Positions 1 to 10,019 of a stretch of DNA of 64,000 nt are shown in pieces (within the stretch, counting starts at the first letter, position 1; each line of letters begins with the position of its first letter). The notes under the pieces are model-generated. The model did not search any database. It saw only the letters and a list, made by a program, of their open reading frames with translations, and had not been told where the DNA came from. The stretch spans positions 62,001 through 126,000 of the forward strand of contig JAFEBB010000001.1 of the NCBI GenBank assembly GCA_018266075.1. The letters run 5' to 3'. Source of the stretch: Deltaproteobacteria bacterium (GTDB lineage Bacteria > Myxococcota > Myxococcia > Myxococcales > SZAS-1). The position numbers were made by a program, and so were the translations under genes.

Positions 1-2087
<2,087 letters not shown>

Positions 2088-2090
2088 GGC

Positions 2091-2453
2091 TTAGTCGTCC
2101 CTGCCTTCGCGTTCCTCGTCCGAGTCATCCGGCTCCATGGTGCACAGAAGCGGGTACTGCGCCTCGCGGGCGAGCTTCATGGTCTTGTCGACCTTCGCCT
2201 CCGCGACCTCATAGGTATAAACGCCGGCCACGCCCGCGCCACGATGGTGCACGTGGAGCATGATCGCCATCGCGTCCGACTCGCTCTTGTGGAACACCCC
2301 GATGAGCACCGACACCACGAACTCCATGGTGGTGTAGTTGTCGTTGTGGAGGATGACCTTGTAGAGCTTGGGCCGCTTGAGCTTGGGCTTCGAGCGCGTC
2401 TCGGTGACGACGCCCAGATCGCCCTCCTCTTCCTTTCGCGGCTTCTTCGCCAT
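2091..2453 (-). CDS. clpS: ATP-dependent Clp protease adaptor ClpS
   Basis: Adaptor that binds substrates with N-degron residues and delivers them to ClpA. The 120 aa product has a charged flexible N-terminal tail (MAKKPRKEEE) followed by the ClpS core. The hallmark LHNDNYTTMEFVV lies near residues 35-47 and the conserved HHRG segment follows. The C-terminus is acidic (DDSDEEREGRDD), a little longer than usual. It sits directly upstream of clpA and its ATG overlaps the TGA of the upstream transferase gene by one base (TGATG), so all three genes are probably co-translated. Family assignment is secure. Confidence 0.97.
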   Translation of the reverse strand: MAKKPRKEEEGDLGVVTETRSKPKLKRPKLYKVILHNDNYTTMEFVVSVLIGVFHKSESDAMAIMLHVHHRGAGVAGVYTYEVAEAKVDKTMKLAREAQYPLLCTMEPDDSDEEREGRDD

Positions 2454-3628
2454 CAGCCTTCTCCCTGCGTGCTGCGCTTGAACAGCGGCGACTCCTGCTT
2501 CCACGCCTCCAGCGAGGCCTCGCGCTCCGTGCGCTCGCGCTCGATGTGCTTGCGCATGGCCTTCTCGAAGCGCGCGTCGAGGAACGCGTGGGCGGAGTAC
2601 GTGAGGCTGGGCTCGAAGCCCCGCGCGACCTTGTGTTCCCCGCCGGCGCCGCCCTCGAACACGCGCGTCCCCCTGCGAATGCACTCGTCGATGGAGTGGT
2701 AATAGCAGACGTTGAAGTGCAGGAACGGATGCTCCTCGAGGCAGCCCCAGTAGCGTCCGAAGAGCCGGTCGCCGCTCGCCACGTTGAACGCGCCGGCGAT
2801 CGGCTTGCCCTCGCGCTCCGCGACCACGACCTCGAGGTTCTCGGGCATCGACGCGAAGATGCCCTGGTAAAACTTCTCGTTGAGCCAGCGGCGGCCCCAC
2901 ATCAGCTTGTCCACCGTCGCGCGGTGCAGCGTGTGCGCGAGCTTGGCCCAGAGCTTGGGATCCGTCGCCAGCTCGTCGCCGCGGACGGTGCGCAGGGCGA
3001 TGCCTTGCTTCGACGGCATGCTCCGCTCGCGCTTGAGCATGTTGCGATGCTTGCTGTTGAAGCGCGCGAGGAACGCGTCCGTCGTCGCATAGCTTTGGTT
3101 GAACCAGTGGTACTGAAAGTCGACCCGGCCCACGAGCGCTGCCTGTTCCAGCAGCGCCAGGTCGTCCGCGTCCGGGAAGAGCACCTGGATGGTCGCGAGC
3201 TTGAGCTTCTTGGCGAGCGCGAGTGCGCCCTCCACCAGGGCCTTCGTCGCGGCGGCGCGATCCTCGCCTTCGGCCACGAGCACGCGGCGTCCGGTCACGG
3301 GCGTGAACGGCACCGTGACGACCAGCTTCGGGTAGTAGCTGAGGCCCGCTTCGACCGCCGCGCCCGACCAGCCCCAGTCGCGCGAGAAGTCGCCGTCGGA
3401 GCCGTCCTTCAAGTACGCGGGCATGGCCGCGACGAGCGCGCCGTCCTTCCAGAGCGTCAAGTGCTGCGGCGTCCAGGTGGCGCGCGGCGAGGCGCAGCCC
3501 GAGCTCTCGAGCGCATCGAGCCAGGCCCAGCGGACGAAGGGCGTGGCCTGGCCGTCGAGCAGCGCGTCCCACGCCTGCTGCGGTACATCCCGGATGCTCT
3601 CGAGGACCTGGACCCCGCGTCGCGTCAC
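2453..3628 (-). CDS. FemAB-like / DUF482 GNAT-fold transferase coupled to clpS
   Basis: A 391 aa protein resembling the DUF482 (FemAB_like, PF04339) family, which is related to the Fem aminoacyltransferases and GNAT folds. Visible family features are the early Trp-rich segment (FVRWAWLDAL), DWGWSGAAVEAG, YYPKLVVTVPFTPVTG and the late block YYHSIDECIRRGTRVFEGG followed by EHKVARGF. There is no signal peptide or membrane segment, so it should be cytosolic. The reaction is not known; annotation pipelines often call such proteins peptidoglycan biosynthesis or GNAT proteins. Its TGA overlaps the clpS ATG. Because Fem-type folds also occur in aminoacyl-tRNA protein transferases that create N-degrons, the coupling with ClpS is suggestive; that is inference only. 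Confidence 0.85.
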   Translation of the reverse strand: MTRRGVQVLESIRDVPQQAWDALLDGQATPFVRWAWLDALESSGCASPRATWTPQHLTLWKDGALVAAMPAYLKDGSDGDFSRDWGWSGAAVEAGLSYYPKLVVTVPFTPVTGRRVLVAEGEDRAAATKALVEGALALAKKLKLATIQVLFPDADDLALLEQAALVGRVDFQYHWFNQSYATTDAFLARFNSKHRNMLKRERSMPSKQGIALRTVRGDELATDPKLWAKLAHTLHRATVDKLMWGRRWLNEKFYQGIFASMPENLEVVVAEREGKPIAGAFNVASGDRLFGRYWGCLEEHPFLHFNVCYYHSIDECIRRGTRVFEGGAGGEHKVARGFEPSLTYSAHAFLDARFEKAMRKHIERERTEREASLEAWKQESPLFKRSTQGEG

Positions 3629-3676
3629 GTCTCATGACTAACGGTGCAGCGCCGCGCGACGCAACCCGCTCGGCGC

Positions 3677-4114
3677 TCACCCGCTCCCTTGGGCCTCGAG
3701 CGCTTCGATCTTCTGGCGCAGCTCGGCGTCGAGCGGCACCTTCGCGCCGGTGACGTAGTCGATGAGCACGATGACGCTCTCGCCCTCGGCCACGAGCTCG
3801 CCCGAGGGCTGAAGCGCCATGCGGTAGAGCATCACCGCCGAGGTGTTGCCGAGCTTGGAGACGGTGCACGCCACGCGCACGGTCGCCGGGTAGACGACCG
3901 GCCTGCGGTAGTCCACGGCCGCCCGCGCCAGGATCGGTCCCTGGTTCGAGCGCTGGCCCTTCGTGGTCAGCCCGAGCGTCTCGAAGTAGGCGATGCGCGC
4001 GCTCTCGCACCAGCGCAGGTACACGGTGTTGTTCACGTGGCCGAAGGCGTCCATGTCGCCCCACTGCACGGCGACGTCGAGCTGCACCGGCCAGCGTCCC
4101 AGCTTCTCGCTCAT
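3677..4114 (-). CDS. hotdog-fold acyl-CoA thioesterase (YbgC/FadM-like)
   Basis: A 145 aa single-domain hotdog protein expected to hydrolyse acyl-CoA thioesters in the cytoplasm. The signature is WGDMDAFGHVNNTVYLRW near residues 18-35: Asp of GDMDAFGHVNN is the usual catalytic acid of the 4-hydroxybenzoyl-CoA thioesterase class and HVNN caps the central helix. PILARAAVDYRRPV is the second family block. It lies 48 bp upstream of the FemAB-like gene on the same strand, but functional linkage is not evident. Length and motif fit the family; substrate cannot be read from sequence. Confidence 0.9.
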   Translation of the reverse strand: MSEKLGRWPVQLDVAVQWGDMDAFGHVNNTVYLRWCESARIAYFETLGLTTKGQRSNQGPILARAAVDYRRPVVYPATVRVACTVSKLGNTSAVMLYRMALQPSGELVAEGESVIVLIDYVTGAKVPLDAELRQKIEALEAQGSG

Positions 4115-4133
4115 CGACGAACCCTCGCTCTCC

Positions 4134-4174
4134 CAAAAGCAACGGGCGGCGGGAGCAAGCTCCCCACCGCCCGT
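4134..4174 (-). terminator. Rho-independent terminator of the FKBP gene
   Basis: On the minus strand, 24 bp after the FKBP stop, ACGGGCGG pairs with CCGCCCGT around GGGAGC/GCTCCC to form a long GC stem with a tiny loop, followed by TGCTTTTGGG. The stem covers 4142-4174 and the short T run 4134-4137. It separates the FKBP transcript from the thioesterase-clpA run. Confidence 0.7.
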
Positions 4175-4197
4175 GCGTGCTGCTTCAGCCCGTCAGA

Positions 4198-5166
4198 TCA
4201 GTGGTGACCCGGGGGCGGAGGCGGAGCGCCCTTCTTGCCGCCCGGGGGCGGAGGCGGAGGCGCCTTGCCCGGGACGGCCGCGCCGCCGGGGTGGGCCGCC
4301 GGAGGCTGCGCGCCACCCGGGTGGGCCGCCGGAGGCGGGTTGCCCATGCCCACGTGGCCCGGAGGCGGGTGGAAGCCGCCCGGGGGCATGCCGCCCGTGC
4401 CGCCCGGCTGGGGCAGACCGGGGATGGGCGCGCCCGGCATACCGGGCATGCCGCCCGGAGCCGCCGGAGGCATGATCTGGAGGAGCTCGACCGTGAAGGT
4501 CAGCGTGGCGCCGCCGGGGATGCTGGGCGGGTGGCCCTGGTCGCCGTAGGCGAGGTTCGACGGGCAGGTCAGCTGGGCCTTCTCGCCCACCTTCATCTTC
4601 TGCAGGCCCTCGGTCCAGCAGGGCACCACGCCGCGGAGCGGGAAGGTGGCCGGGGCGTTGCGCTTGTACGAGCTGTCGAAGACGGTGCCGTCCGAGAGCT
4701 TGCCCTCGTAGTTCACCTGCACGGTGTCCGTGGCGGTGGGCGACGGGCCGGTGCCCGGGGTGATGGTCTTGATGACCATTCCGGAGGGCAGCTTCTGCGC
4801 GCCGGGCTCGGCCGCGGCCGCGTCGATGGTGGCCTGGCCCTTCTGCTTCTCCACCTCGGCCTTGGCCTTCATGCGGCTCTGGGCCAGCGCCTGGATCTTG
4901 GGGCCGTAGGCGTCGATGTCGACCTGGGGCTTGGCGCCGCTGATGGCGTCGTTGAAGCCCTGCATGACGTACTGCGAGTCCGCGGGGGTGAGGTCGAAGA
5001 CCTTTGTGTTGCGCGCGAGGGCGAGGCCGAGCGCGTAGAGGGTCTTCTGGTCCTCGGTCTCGAGGGTGACGTTGCCGCTCGGGCCGGCGCCGGCCGGGCC
5101 ACCCTTGCCGCCCATGTTTCCGCAAGCCGCCAGCAACATCGCGGCGCAGATGCTCATTCGCTTCAT
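4198..5166 (-). CDS. FKBP-type peptidyl-prolyl isomerase lipoprotein with Pro/Gly tail
   Basis: Envelope prolyl isomerase. The start chosen (MKRMSICAAMLLAAC) gives a short lipoprotein signal with the lipobox LAAC and an AGG ribosome site 8 bp upstream; an in-frame GTG at 5187 would add seven residues. Residues about 35-150 look like the FKBP dimerisation/N-terminal region. The catalytic FKBP_C domain follows, with VQVNYEGKLSDGTVFDSS, a V(P)CWTEGLQKMKVGEKA block and LAYGD. The last 80 or so residues are a Pro/Gly/Met-rich tail (PGGMPGMPG, PPPGH), unusual for the Mip/FkpA group and possibly a cell-wall or protein-binding extension. It is flanked by its own terminator. Confidence 0.9.
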   Translation of the reverse strand: MKRMSICAAMLLAACGNMGGKGGPAGAGPSGNVTLETEDQKTLYALGLALARNTKVFDLTPADSQYVMQGFNDAISGAKPQVDIDAYGPKIQALAQSRMKAKAEVEKQKGQATIDAAAAEPGAQKLPSGMVIKTITPGTGPSPTATDTVQVNYEGKLSDGTVFDSSYKRNAPATFPLRGVVPCWTEGLQKMKVGEKAQLTCPSNLAYGDQGHPPSIPGGATLTFTVELLQIMPPAAPGGMPGMPGAPIPGLPQPGGTGGMPPGGFHPPPGHVGMGNPPPAAHPGGAQPPAAHPGGAAVPGKAPPPPPPGGKKGAPPPPPGHH

Positions 5167-5264
5167 CGCAAGAACCTTTCCGCGCACGCGGGGCGCGCGA
5201 GCTGACCGACCCCCTCCGGGTCGGCGGGGCGAGGTCTATACCGCGTTTTCCCGATGGCGAGAGC

Positions 5265-5298
5265 AAAAAAGCAGGGGCGAGCGTCGACTCGCCCCTGC
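5265..5298 (-). terminator. Rho-independent terminator of the AAA ATPase gene
   Basis: Perfect 11-bp stem GCAGGGGCGAG / CTCGCCCCTGC (5271-5281 with 5288-5298), loop of 6, followed on the minus strand by TTTTTT (complement of 5265-5270). It lies 12 bp downstream of the ATPase stop codon and is a textbook intrinsic terminator. Confidence 0.85.
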
Positions 5299-5310
5299 CT
5301 TGGCGTGAAA

Positions 5311-6891
5311 TTACTTTGAGCTCAAACTATCGAGGCCGAGCTGCTTGGCGCCCTTGGCCATGGTGGGCTCCTGGTTCTGCTTGTCGAACTTCACGAAGTA
5401 GCTGCGCACCGCGGCGTCGAAGAGATCCGGATGCAGCTGGTGCGCGAAGCCACGGTAGTTGGCCATGTCGATCATCTGGTCGAGCAGGTCGCGTGGCTGG
5501 CAAGCGGCGAACTTGCGCTGGTGCGGCGTGTAGTGCTCGTCGATGAGGTACTGCACCTGCTCCGGGTCGTACTGCACGCCGCGCTTGTTGCAGATCATCT
5601 TCCAGATGGCGTGGAACTGCTGCTCGTCGGGGCGCCGGACTTCGAGCTTGTAGCGAACGCGTCGCAAAAAGGCGTCGTCCACCAGGGAGGCGGGATCGAG
5701 GTTGGTGGAGAAGGCCACGAACACGTCGAAGGGCGTCTGCAGCTTCTTGCCCGTGTGCATGGTGAGGAAGTCCACGTCGCTCTCCAGCGGCACGATCCAC
5801 CGGTTGAGCAGGTCGATGGGCTCCACACGCTGACGACCGAAGTCGTCGATGAGGAGCATGCCGTTGGTGGCCTTCATCTGGAACGAGGCCTCGTAGAACT
5901 TCACCTCGGGCGAGTACACCAGGTCGAGCATCGACAGGGTGAGCTCGCCGCCCACGACCACCAGCGGCCGGCGGCACCTCACCCAGCGCGGGTCGTACGC
6001 CGTGCCGTCGTCCTGGACCGCCTTGTGGATGGTGGGGTCGAAGAGCCGGATGATGTAGTCGTCCACCAAGAGCGCGTGGGGGATGAAGATGTCGCCCTCG
6101 AAGCAGTCGACCATGCACTGGCAGATGGCGGTCTTGCCGTTGCCGGGCGGGCCGTAGAAGAAGATGGCGCGGCCGGAGTTCATGGCCGGGCCCACGCCGT
6201 CGAAGATGTAGTCGGTGATGATGAGGTCGCCGAACTTGTCCTCCATCTTCTGGCGGGTGATGCGGTTGCCGCGGACGGACTGCGCCTTCACCGCGTCCAC
6301 CCAGTCCTGCCAACGCACCGGCGCGGGGCCGTTGTAGCGGTTGCGCTCCAGGATCTGCTTGAGGAAGTCGTTCGCGAAGCTGGTGACCTGGTAGACCATC
6401 GTCGACTTGCCGAGGCCCACGCCCGCGCCGCCCTTGAGGTCGAGGTACTTCTGCTTGCGCAGGGCCTCGATGGCGTCCTCCACCACGTGCTGGGGCAGCT
6501 TGATCTTCTCCACGATGTCCATGCCCCGGAGCTCGCCGGCGAAGAACACGGCCTTGAGGATGAGCTCCTCCACCATGGTGGAGTTGAGGCCGGTGGCGTG
6601 GAGGTCGTGGCACTCCGCGGGGAAGAACCCGCGCTTGCCGCCCGGGGGCTTGGGCAGCGGGTGCTTGCCGCTGTTGCCGCCGTTGGAGGGCTGCGACGGC
6701 CGGCCGGTGGGCATTGCGTTGGCTCCGCTGCGGCCCGGAGGGGCCATCTGGTTGGGGTTGTGGGGCGGGCGCTGGCCGGGGACAGCGGGGCGGCCTCCCG
6801 TGGCGCCGGCCTTGGGCCCCGGGGCCGCGCGGGTGTCGTCGCCGTAGAGGCCCATGCTGTCGAAGGTCTTGTCCGAGTTGTCGCCGGCCAT
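5311..6891 (-). CDS. AAA family ATPase with disordered Pro/Gly N-terminus
   Basis: A 526 aa cytosolic ATPase. Residues 1-90 are low-complexity (Pro, Gly, Asn, Gln; probably disordered). Residues 90-190 form a predicted winged-helix-like region (VEELILKAVFFAGELRG, DAIEALRKQKYLDL). Walker A GPPGNGKTAI is near residue 247 and Walker B MLLIDDFGRQ near 345, followed by sensor 1 (FVAFSTNLDP) and an Arg-containing LRRVRYKLEV block. The arrangement resembles MoxR-like or secretion-type AAA proteins in which an HTH module precedes the ATPase. The start has GGAGG 4 bp upstream and the gene is flanked by a clear terminator, so it is monocistronic. The biological partner is unknown. Confidence 0.85.
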   Translation of the reverse strand: MAGDNSDKTFDSMGLYGDDTRAAPGPKAGATGGRPAVPGQRPPHNPNQMAPPGRSGANAMPTGRPSQPSNGGNSGKHPLPKPPGGKRGFFPAECHDLHATGLNSTMVEELILKAVFFAGELRGMDIVEKIKLPQHVVEDAIEALRKQKYLDLKGGAGVGLGKSTMVYQVTSFANDFLKQILERNRYNGPAPVRWQDWVDAVKAQSVRGNRITRQKMEDKFGDLIITDYIFDGVGPAMNSGRAIFFYGPPGNGKTAICQCMVDCFEGDIFIPHALLVDDYIIRLFDPTIHKAVQDDGTAYDPRWVRCRRPLVVVGGELTLSMLDLVYSPEVKFYEASFQMKATNGMLLIDDFGRQRVEPIDLLNRWIVPLESDVDFLTMHTGKKLQTPFDVFVAFSTNLDPASLVDDAFLRRVRYKLEVRRPDEQQFHAIWKMICNKRGVQYDPEQVQYLIDEHYTPHQRKFAACQPRDLLDQMIDMANYRGFAHQLHPDLFDAAVRSYFVKFDKQNQEPTMAKGAKQLGLDSLSSK

Positions 6892-7122
6892 CCAGCCTCC
6901 AGAAGGTGCACGGAGTGTACGAGAGCGCCCGACCTATCGGCTAGAGGTCAAACCAGCCGGCGTCGATGCCCAGATAGGGCTCACGCGATCGTGGACCGTG
7001 GATCGTGGGTCGTCCGGCCGGCACGGGCGTCCACCGCTTGGGCAGGCGCGCGCGTCAATTCGAACGACGGACTACGGACGAGCGCTCGGGTGCAACCGGG
7101 CCCGGTCGGCGGGTCAACCCGC

Positions 7123-7334
7123 TCATTCGCCGTCGAACGCGCACACGCCCTGCACACAGAGCTGGGCGCCCACGCAGCTCGAGCAGGCCGCGCCGTTCAT
7201 GCCGCAGGTCTTGGCGGACGCAGGCGGCGCCGCAAGAGCCCGCGCAGTAGTTGGGGCCGCAGGACGAGCTACCTGCAACCAGAGAGGGCCGCCGCGAGCG
7301 CGACGACGGAGGCGAGGATCAACGAGCGCAACAT
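7123..7334 (-). pseudogene. frameshifted Cys-rich lipoprotein, paralog of the downstream gene
   Basis: Reading the minus strand from ATG at 7334 gives MLRSLILASVVALAAALSGC, a perfect lipoprotein signal, but the next codons are AGG TAG. Shifting frame then restores SSCGPNYCAGSCG, and a further shift gives KTCGMNGAACSSCVGAQLC ending at the TGA at 7123-7125. The intact gene at 7422-8828 has the same order: LAGC, CGPSNCAGCC, then TACGQNGAACQACVGGQLC. The 212-bp locus therefore looks like a shortened paralog broken by two small indels. Assembly errors are an alternative. The next gene begins only 87 bp downstream. Confidence 0.75.
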
Positions 7335-7421
7335 GGTGAAGCTCCTTCACCCGGGGCGCGGCCACGCCCTCGGGCGAACGACGGGGCCGTCTCGTCGCAT
7401 ACGCAGCCCGGCGCGGTCAAC

Positions 7422-8828
7422 TCAGGGCGCGCCGCAGCTGATCCAGGCGTCGATGCTCGACTTCTGGCTGGTGGACAGGGTTGCGCCCGGCGGCATGCTG
7501 CCGTCGTCGATGCGGCTCTTCGAGCTGGCCGCCCAGGACTGCGTCACCTCGCTCCCGTGGCAGCTGCTGCAGTTGTTGCTGAAGAGCGCGGACATCGTGT
7601 TGGCCCAGGTGACCGAGCCGCAGGAACCGCTGGTTCCACTGGTCCCGGTCGTCGAGGTGCCGGTGCCCGACGTGCCGGAGGTGCCGGTCGAGCCGCCCAC
7701 CTGCGGGCAGATGCAGCCCCCGTAGTTCGCGTCGCTCGAGTTGGTGTCGCAGGTCCAGAGGTTGTCGCATTCGGCGTTGGTGGTGCAGTAGTTGGCCGTG
7801 TCGCAGAAGTACGCGGGCGCCGCCGCGAAGGTGTTGCAGAAGCCCGAGGCGCAATCGGCGTCCTGGGTGCAGGTGGCGCAGAACGGCAAGCTGCCCGTCG
7901 TGCCCGTGGTCGTCGTCGAAGACCCCGTGGTCGTCCCCGAGCCCGTGCCCGAGGTGGTCGTCCCCGAGCCGGTGGTGGTGCCCGGGCACTCGCCCGAAGT
8001 GGGAAGGCACCAGGAGCCGGCGTCGTTGCCGGAGCCGTCCTGAAGCGGGGTGCACGAGTCGCCGGAGCGGCAGGTGGCGGCGCTGGTGCACGCGCCGCCG
8101 CTGCACCAGGTGTTGGAGTTCGCGTCCTGCACGCACACGCCCGAGCCGCAGGTGGTGTCGTCGACGCAGCTCGCGCACTCCGCCGTCCCGGACGTGCCGG
8201 TGGTGGCCGAGGTCCCGCTGGTCCCGGTGGTCGACGTGCCCGTCGTGGTGGTCGAGCCCGTGCCGCTGGTCCCGGTGGTGTGCGAGCTGCCGGTGGTGGT
8301 CGTCGACGCCGAGGTGGTCGTGCCCGTGGTGGCCGACGTCGAGGTGCCCGTGATGCCGCTCGAGCCGGTGGACGTCGTCGATGCGCCGGTGGTGGCCGAC
8401 GTCGACGTGGTCGACGCGCCCGTGGTGCCGGTGTCGGTCGCGCCGTGGGTGCCGGTGGTGTTGCCGCCGGTCGCGCCCTGGTCGCCGACGCCGGTGGTGT
8501 TCGAGCCCGTGGACGACGACGTCGAAGCGCCGGTGCTGGTGGCGCCGTCGGTGCTCGTGTTGTTGCCGGTGCTGCCGTTGCCGTTGGTGCCGCTGCCGTT
8601 GTTGCCGCTGCCGCCGGCGAACTCGCAGGTGCCCTGGAAGCAGAGCTGGCCGCCGACGCACGCCTGGCACGCCGCGCCGTTCTGGCCGCAGGCCGTGGGC
8701 GAGGACGGCTGGCAGACGCCGCTCGCGTCGCAGCAGCCGGCGCAGTTGGAGGGGCCGCAGGCGCTGCCGCATCCGGCGAGGGCGGCGGCAGAGGCGAGGG
8801 CGACGAGGGCGACGAGGATCCGCGACAT
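7422..8828 (-). CDS. Cys-rich, Ser/Thr/Gly-linker lipoprotein with C-terminal CxxCH cytochrome-like module
   Basis: A 468 aa predicted lipoprotein (MSRILVALVALASAAALAGC, Cys20 as lipid site). A Cys-rich module (CGPSNCAGCC...CGQNGAACQACVGGQLC) is followed by about 150 residues of Thr/Ser/Gly repeats (TGTS, STTTTG units). Two more disulfide-type Cys clusters come next (ECASCVDDTTCGSGVC; FCATCTQDADCASGFC). The last 65 residues carry NNCSSCHGSE, a c-type haem motif, and a Met in GSMPPGA as possible axial ligand. The final module resembles short cytochrome c domains found at the ends of surface proteins. No partner enzyme is adjacent. The linker explains the long Val-rich antisense frames, which are not genes. 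Confidence 0.85.
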   Translation of the reverse strand: MSRILVALVALASAAALAGCGSACGPSNCAGCCDASGVCQPSSPTACGQNGAACQACVGGQLCFQGTCEFAGGSGNNGSGTNGNGSTGNNTSTDGATSTGASTSSSTGSNTTGVGDQGATGGNTTGTHGATDTGTTGASTTSTSATTGASTTSTGSSGITGTSTSATTGTTTSASTTTTGSSHTTGTSGTGSTTTTGTSTTGTSGTSATTGTSGTAECASCVDDTTCGSGVCVQDANSNTWCSGGACTSAATCRSGDSCTPLQDGSGNDAGSWCLPTSGECPGTTTGSGTTTSGTGSGTTTGSSTTTTGTTGSLPFCATCTQDADCASGFCNTFAAAPAYFCDTANYCTTNAECDNLWTCDTNSSDANYGGCICPQVGGSTGTSGTSGTGTSTTGTSGTSGSCGSVTWANTMSALFSNNCSSCHGSEVTQSWAASSKSRIDDGSMPPGATLSTSQKSSIDAWISCGAP

Positions 8829-8936
8829 GGAGGGCTCCGGGCTCGCCCTCCCGACGCTCGACGCCCCGGATGAGTGCAAAAAAGCGCCGGTAACGGGCCA
8901 ACGGGCGCCGGTAACGCCGGTCCAGCCGCGGGTAAC

Positions 8937-9062
8937 GTTACTGGCGGGTCAACCCCCGTTACTGGCGGGTCAACCCCCGTTACTGGCGGGTCGCCCCCCG
9001 TTACTGGCGGGTCAACCCGCGTTACTGGCGACCCAACCCGCGTTACTGGCGACTACGCCGCA
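8937..9062. repeat. 21-bp tandem repeat, about six copies
   Basis: The unit GTTACTGGCGGGTCAACCCCC starts at 8937, 8958, 8979, 9000, 9021 and 9042 (last copy partial, running into the end of the 9053-9868 gene). Copies 4-6 carry substitutions. Inverted partial copies (CCGGTAACG) lie just upstream at 8887-8935, and the junction forms the palindrome GTAACGTTAC (8932-8941). The array fills most of the 224-bp gap in front of the lipoprotein gene, so it lies in that gene's promoter or leader region. There are no unique spacers. Confidence 0.9.
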
Positions 9063-9868
9063 GGCGTGGTGGGCGCCGGGGCCTTGCCCCCGTCGGCCTG
9101 GCGCTTCCGACGCATCTTGTCCGCGGCGTAGTGGCTGAGCATCGGCCCGAGCGCCTTGGGGTCATCGTGGAAGAGGAAGCGCGCCGCGGACCGGACCTCG
9201 TCGACGGCGCTCTCCAGCACCGCGAACACCTGGTTGCGCCGGGCCTGGGCGTCGTTGGCGCCCGCCGAGTCCACGCCGTCGGTGAGCGACGCCGCCAGCG
9301 TCCGCGCCTGCGCCGCCGCGTCCTTGGGCAGATTGGGCGCGCTCTCGAAGACCTTGGCGTTGGCCTCGACGAAGTCGGCCAGGTCCTTCAGATCCTGGAT
9401 GAGGTCGGCCAGGCCTTCGCCCTCGGCGATCTGGTCGAGCTTCGCCTGGGCCTTGGGGTCCTTGCGGAGCAGGTAGCGGCCGGCGCTCATGAGCTTGCTG
9501 CGCAGGGCCTCGGCCGCCGTGCGGTCGCCGGTCTTGCTGCGGGTGCTGGAGCTCTTGTCGAGCCGGGCGTCGAGCCAGTCCTTCTGGGCCGAGTCGAGGG
9601 CGTCGGTGCGCGCGGGGAGCGTGTCGAGGTCGGCGAGGTTGAAGTCGGGCAGCTTCTGGAAGCGCGGCCGGAACTTGCAGGCTTCCTTGAAGAGCCGGCG
9701 GGCCTCCAGGATGGCCACCGGGATGGGCAGGATGGGCGCGGTCTGGGCGGCCTCGGCTGAGAGCGCGCGGATGGCGCCCTCCAAATCGAACTTCTTGGAC
9801 GACTTCGCCCCGGCCTTCTTGGATGACTTCGACGCGCCCTTCTTGGGCGCCGGCTTCTTCGCGGCCAT
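9053..9868 (-). CDS. hypothetical protein with Lys/Ala-rich basic N-terminal tail
   Basis: A 271 aa protein of unknown function. Residues 2-27 are a basic histone-like tail (MAAKKPAPKKGASKSSKKAG). The remainder is predominantly helical and charged, with DLADFVEANAKVFESAPNLPKDAAAQ and a C-terminal RFLFHDDPKALGPMLSHYAADKMRRKR block. No signal peptide or membrane segment is present. The start at 9868 is supported by a GGGGGG ribosome site; longer in-frame starts run into the divergent promoter of the ABC-F gene. The stop lies inside the last copy of the 21-bp repeat. The basic tail suggests DNA or RNA binding, but this is inference. Confidence 0.8.
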   Translation of the reverse strand: MAAKKPAPKKGASKSSKKAGAKSSKKFDLEGAIRALSAEAAQTAPILPIPVAILEARRLFKEACKFRPRFQKLPDFNLADLDTLPARTDALDSAQKDWLDARLDKSSSTRSKTGDRTAAEALRSKLMSAGRYLLRKDPKAQAKLDQIAEGEGLADLIQDLKDLADFVEANAKVFESAPNLPKDAAAQARTLAASLTDGVDSAGANDAQARRNQVFAVLESAVDEVRSAARFLFHDDPKALGPMLSHYAADKMRRKRQADGGKAPAPTTPAA

Positions 9869-10019
9869 GTTCCCCCCTGCGTGTGTGGGCAGGAGCCTAG
9901 ACGAAACGAGTTCCGGGGTTCCAGGCCAAATCGGACTGAGCTCGCCTGCCCGCTCGCCGCGTCCGTGCAGGTCCCGGCCGCATCTGCTATCTAGCCGCGC
10001 CCTTTTCTCCCAGGACGCC

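Noticed and set aside
8937-9062. Possible CRISPR array
   Set aside because: Units are contiguous 21-bp tandem copies without unique spacers, and no cas genes are in the window.
8874-9131. Small protein VTGGSTP-repeat frame through the 21-bp array
   Set aside because: A 21-bp repeat is open in frame by arithmetic; there is no ribosome site and the frame overlaps the end of the opposite-strand gene.
8050-9138. Long Val/Pro-rich plus-strand reading frame opposite the lipoprotein gene
   Set aside because: It is the antisense of the Thr/Ser/Gly repeats; codon bias and the lack of a ribosome site argue against it. Similar frames at 60432-61745 and opposite 62233-62909 were rejected for the same reason.
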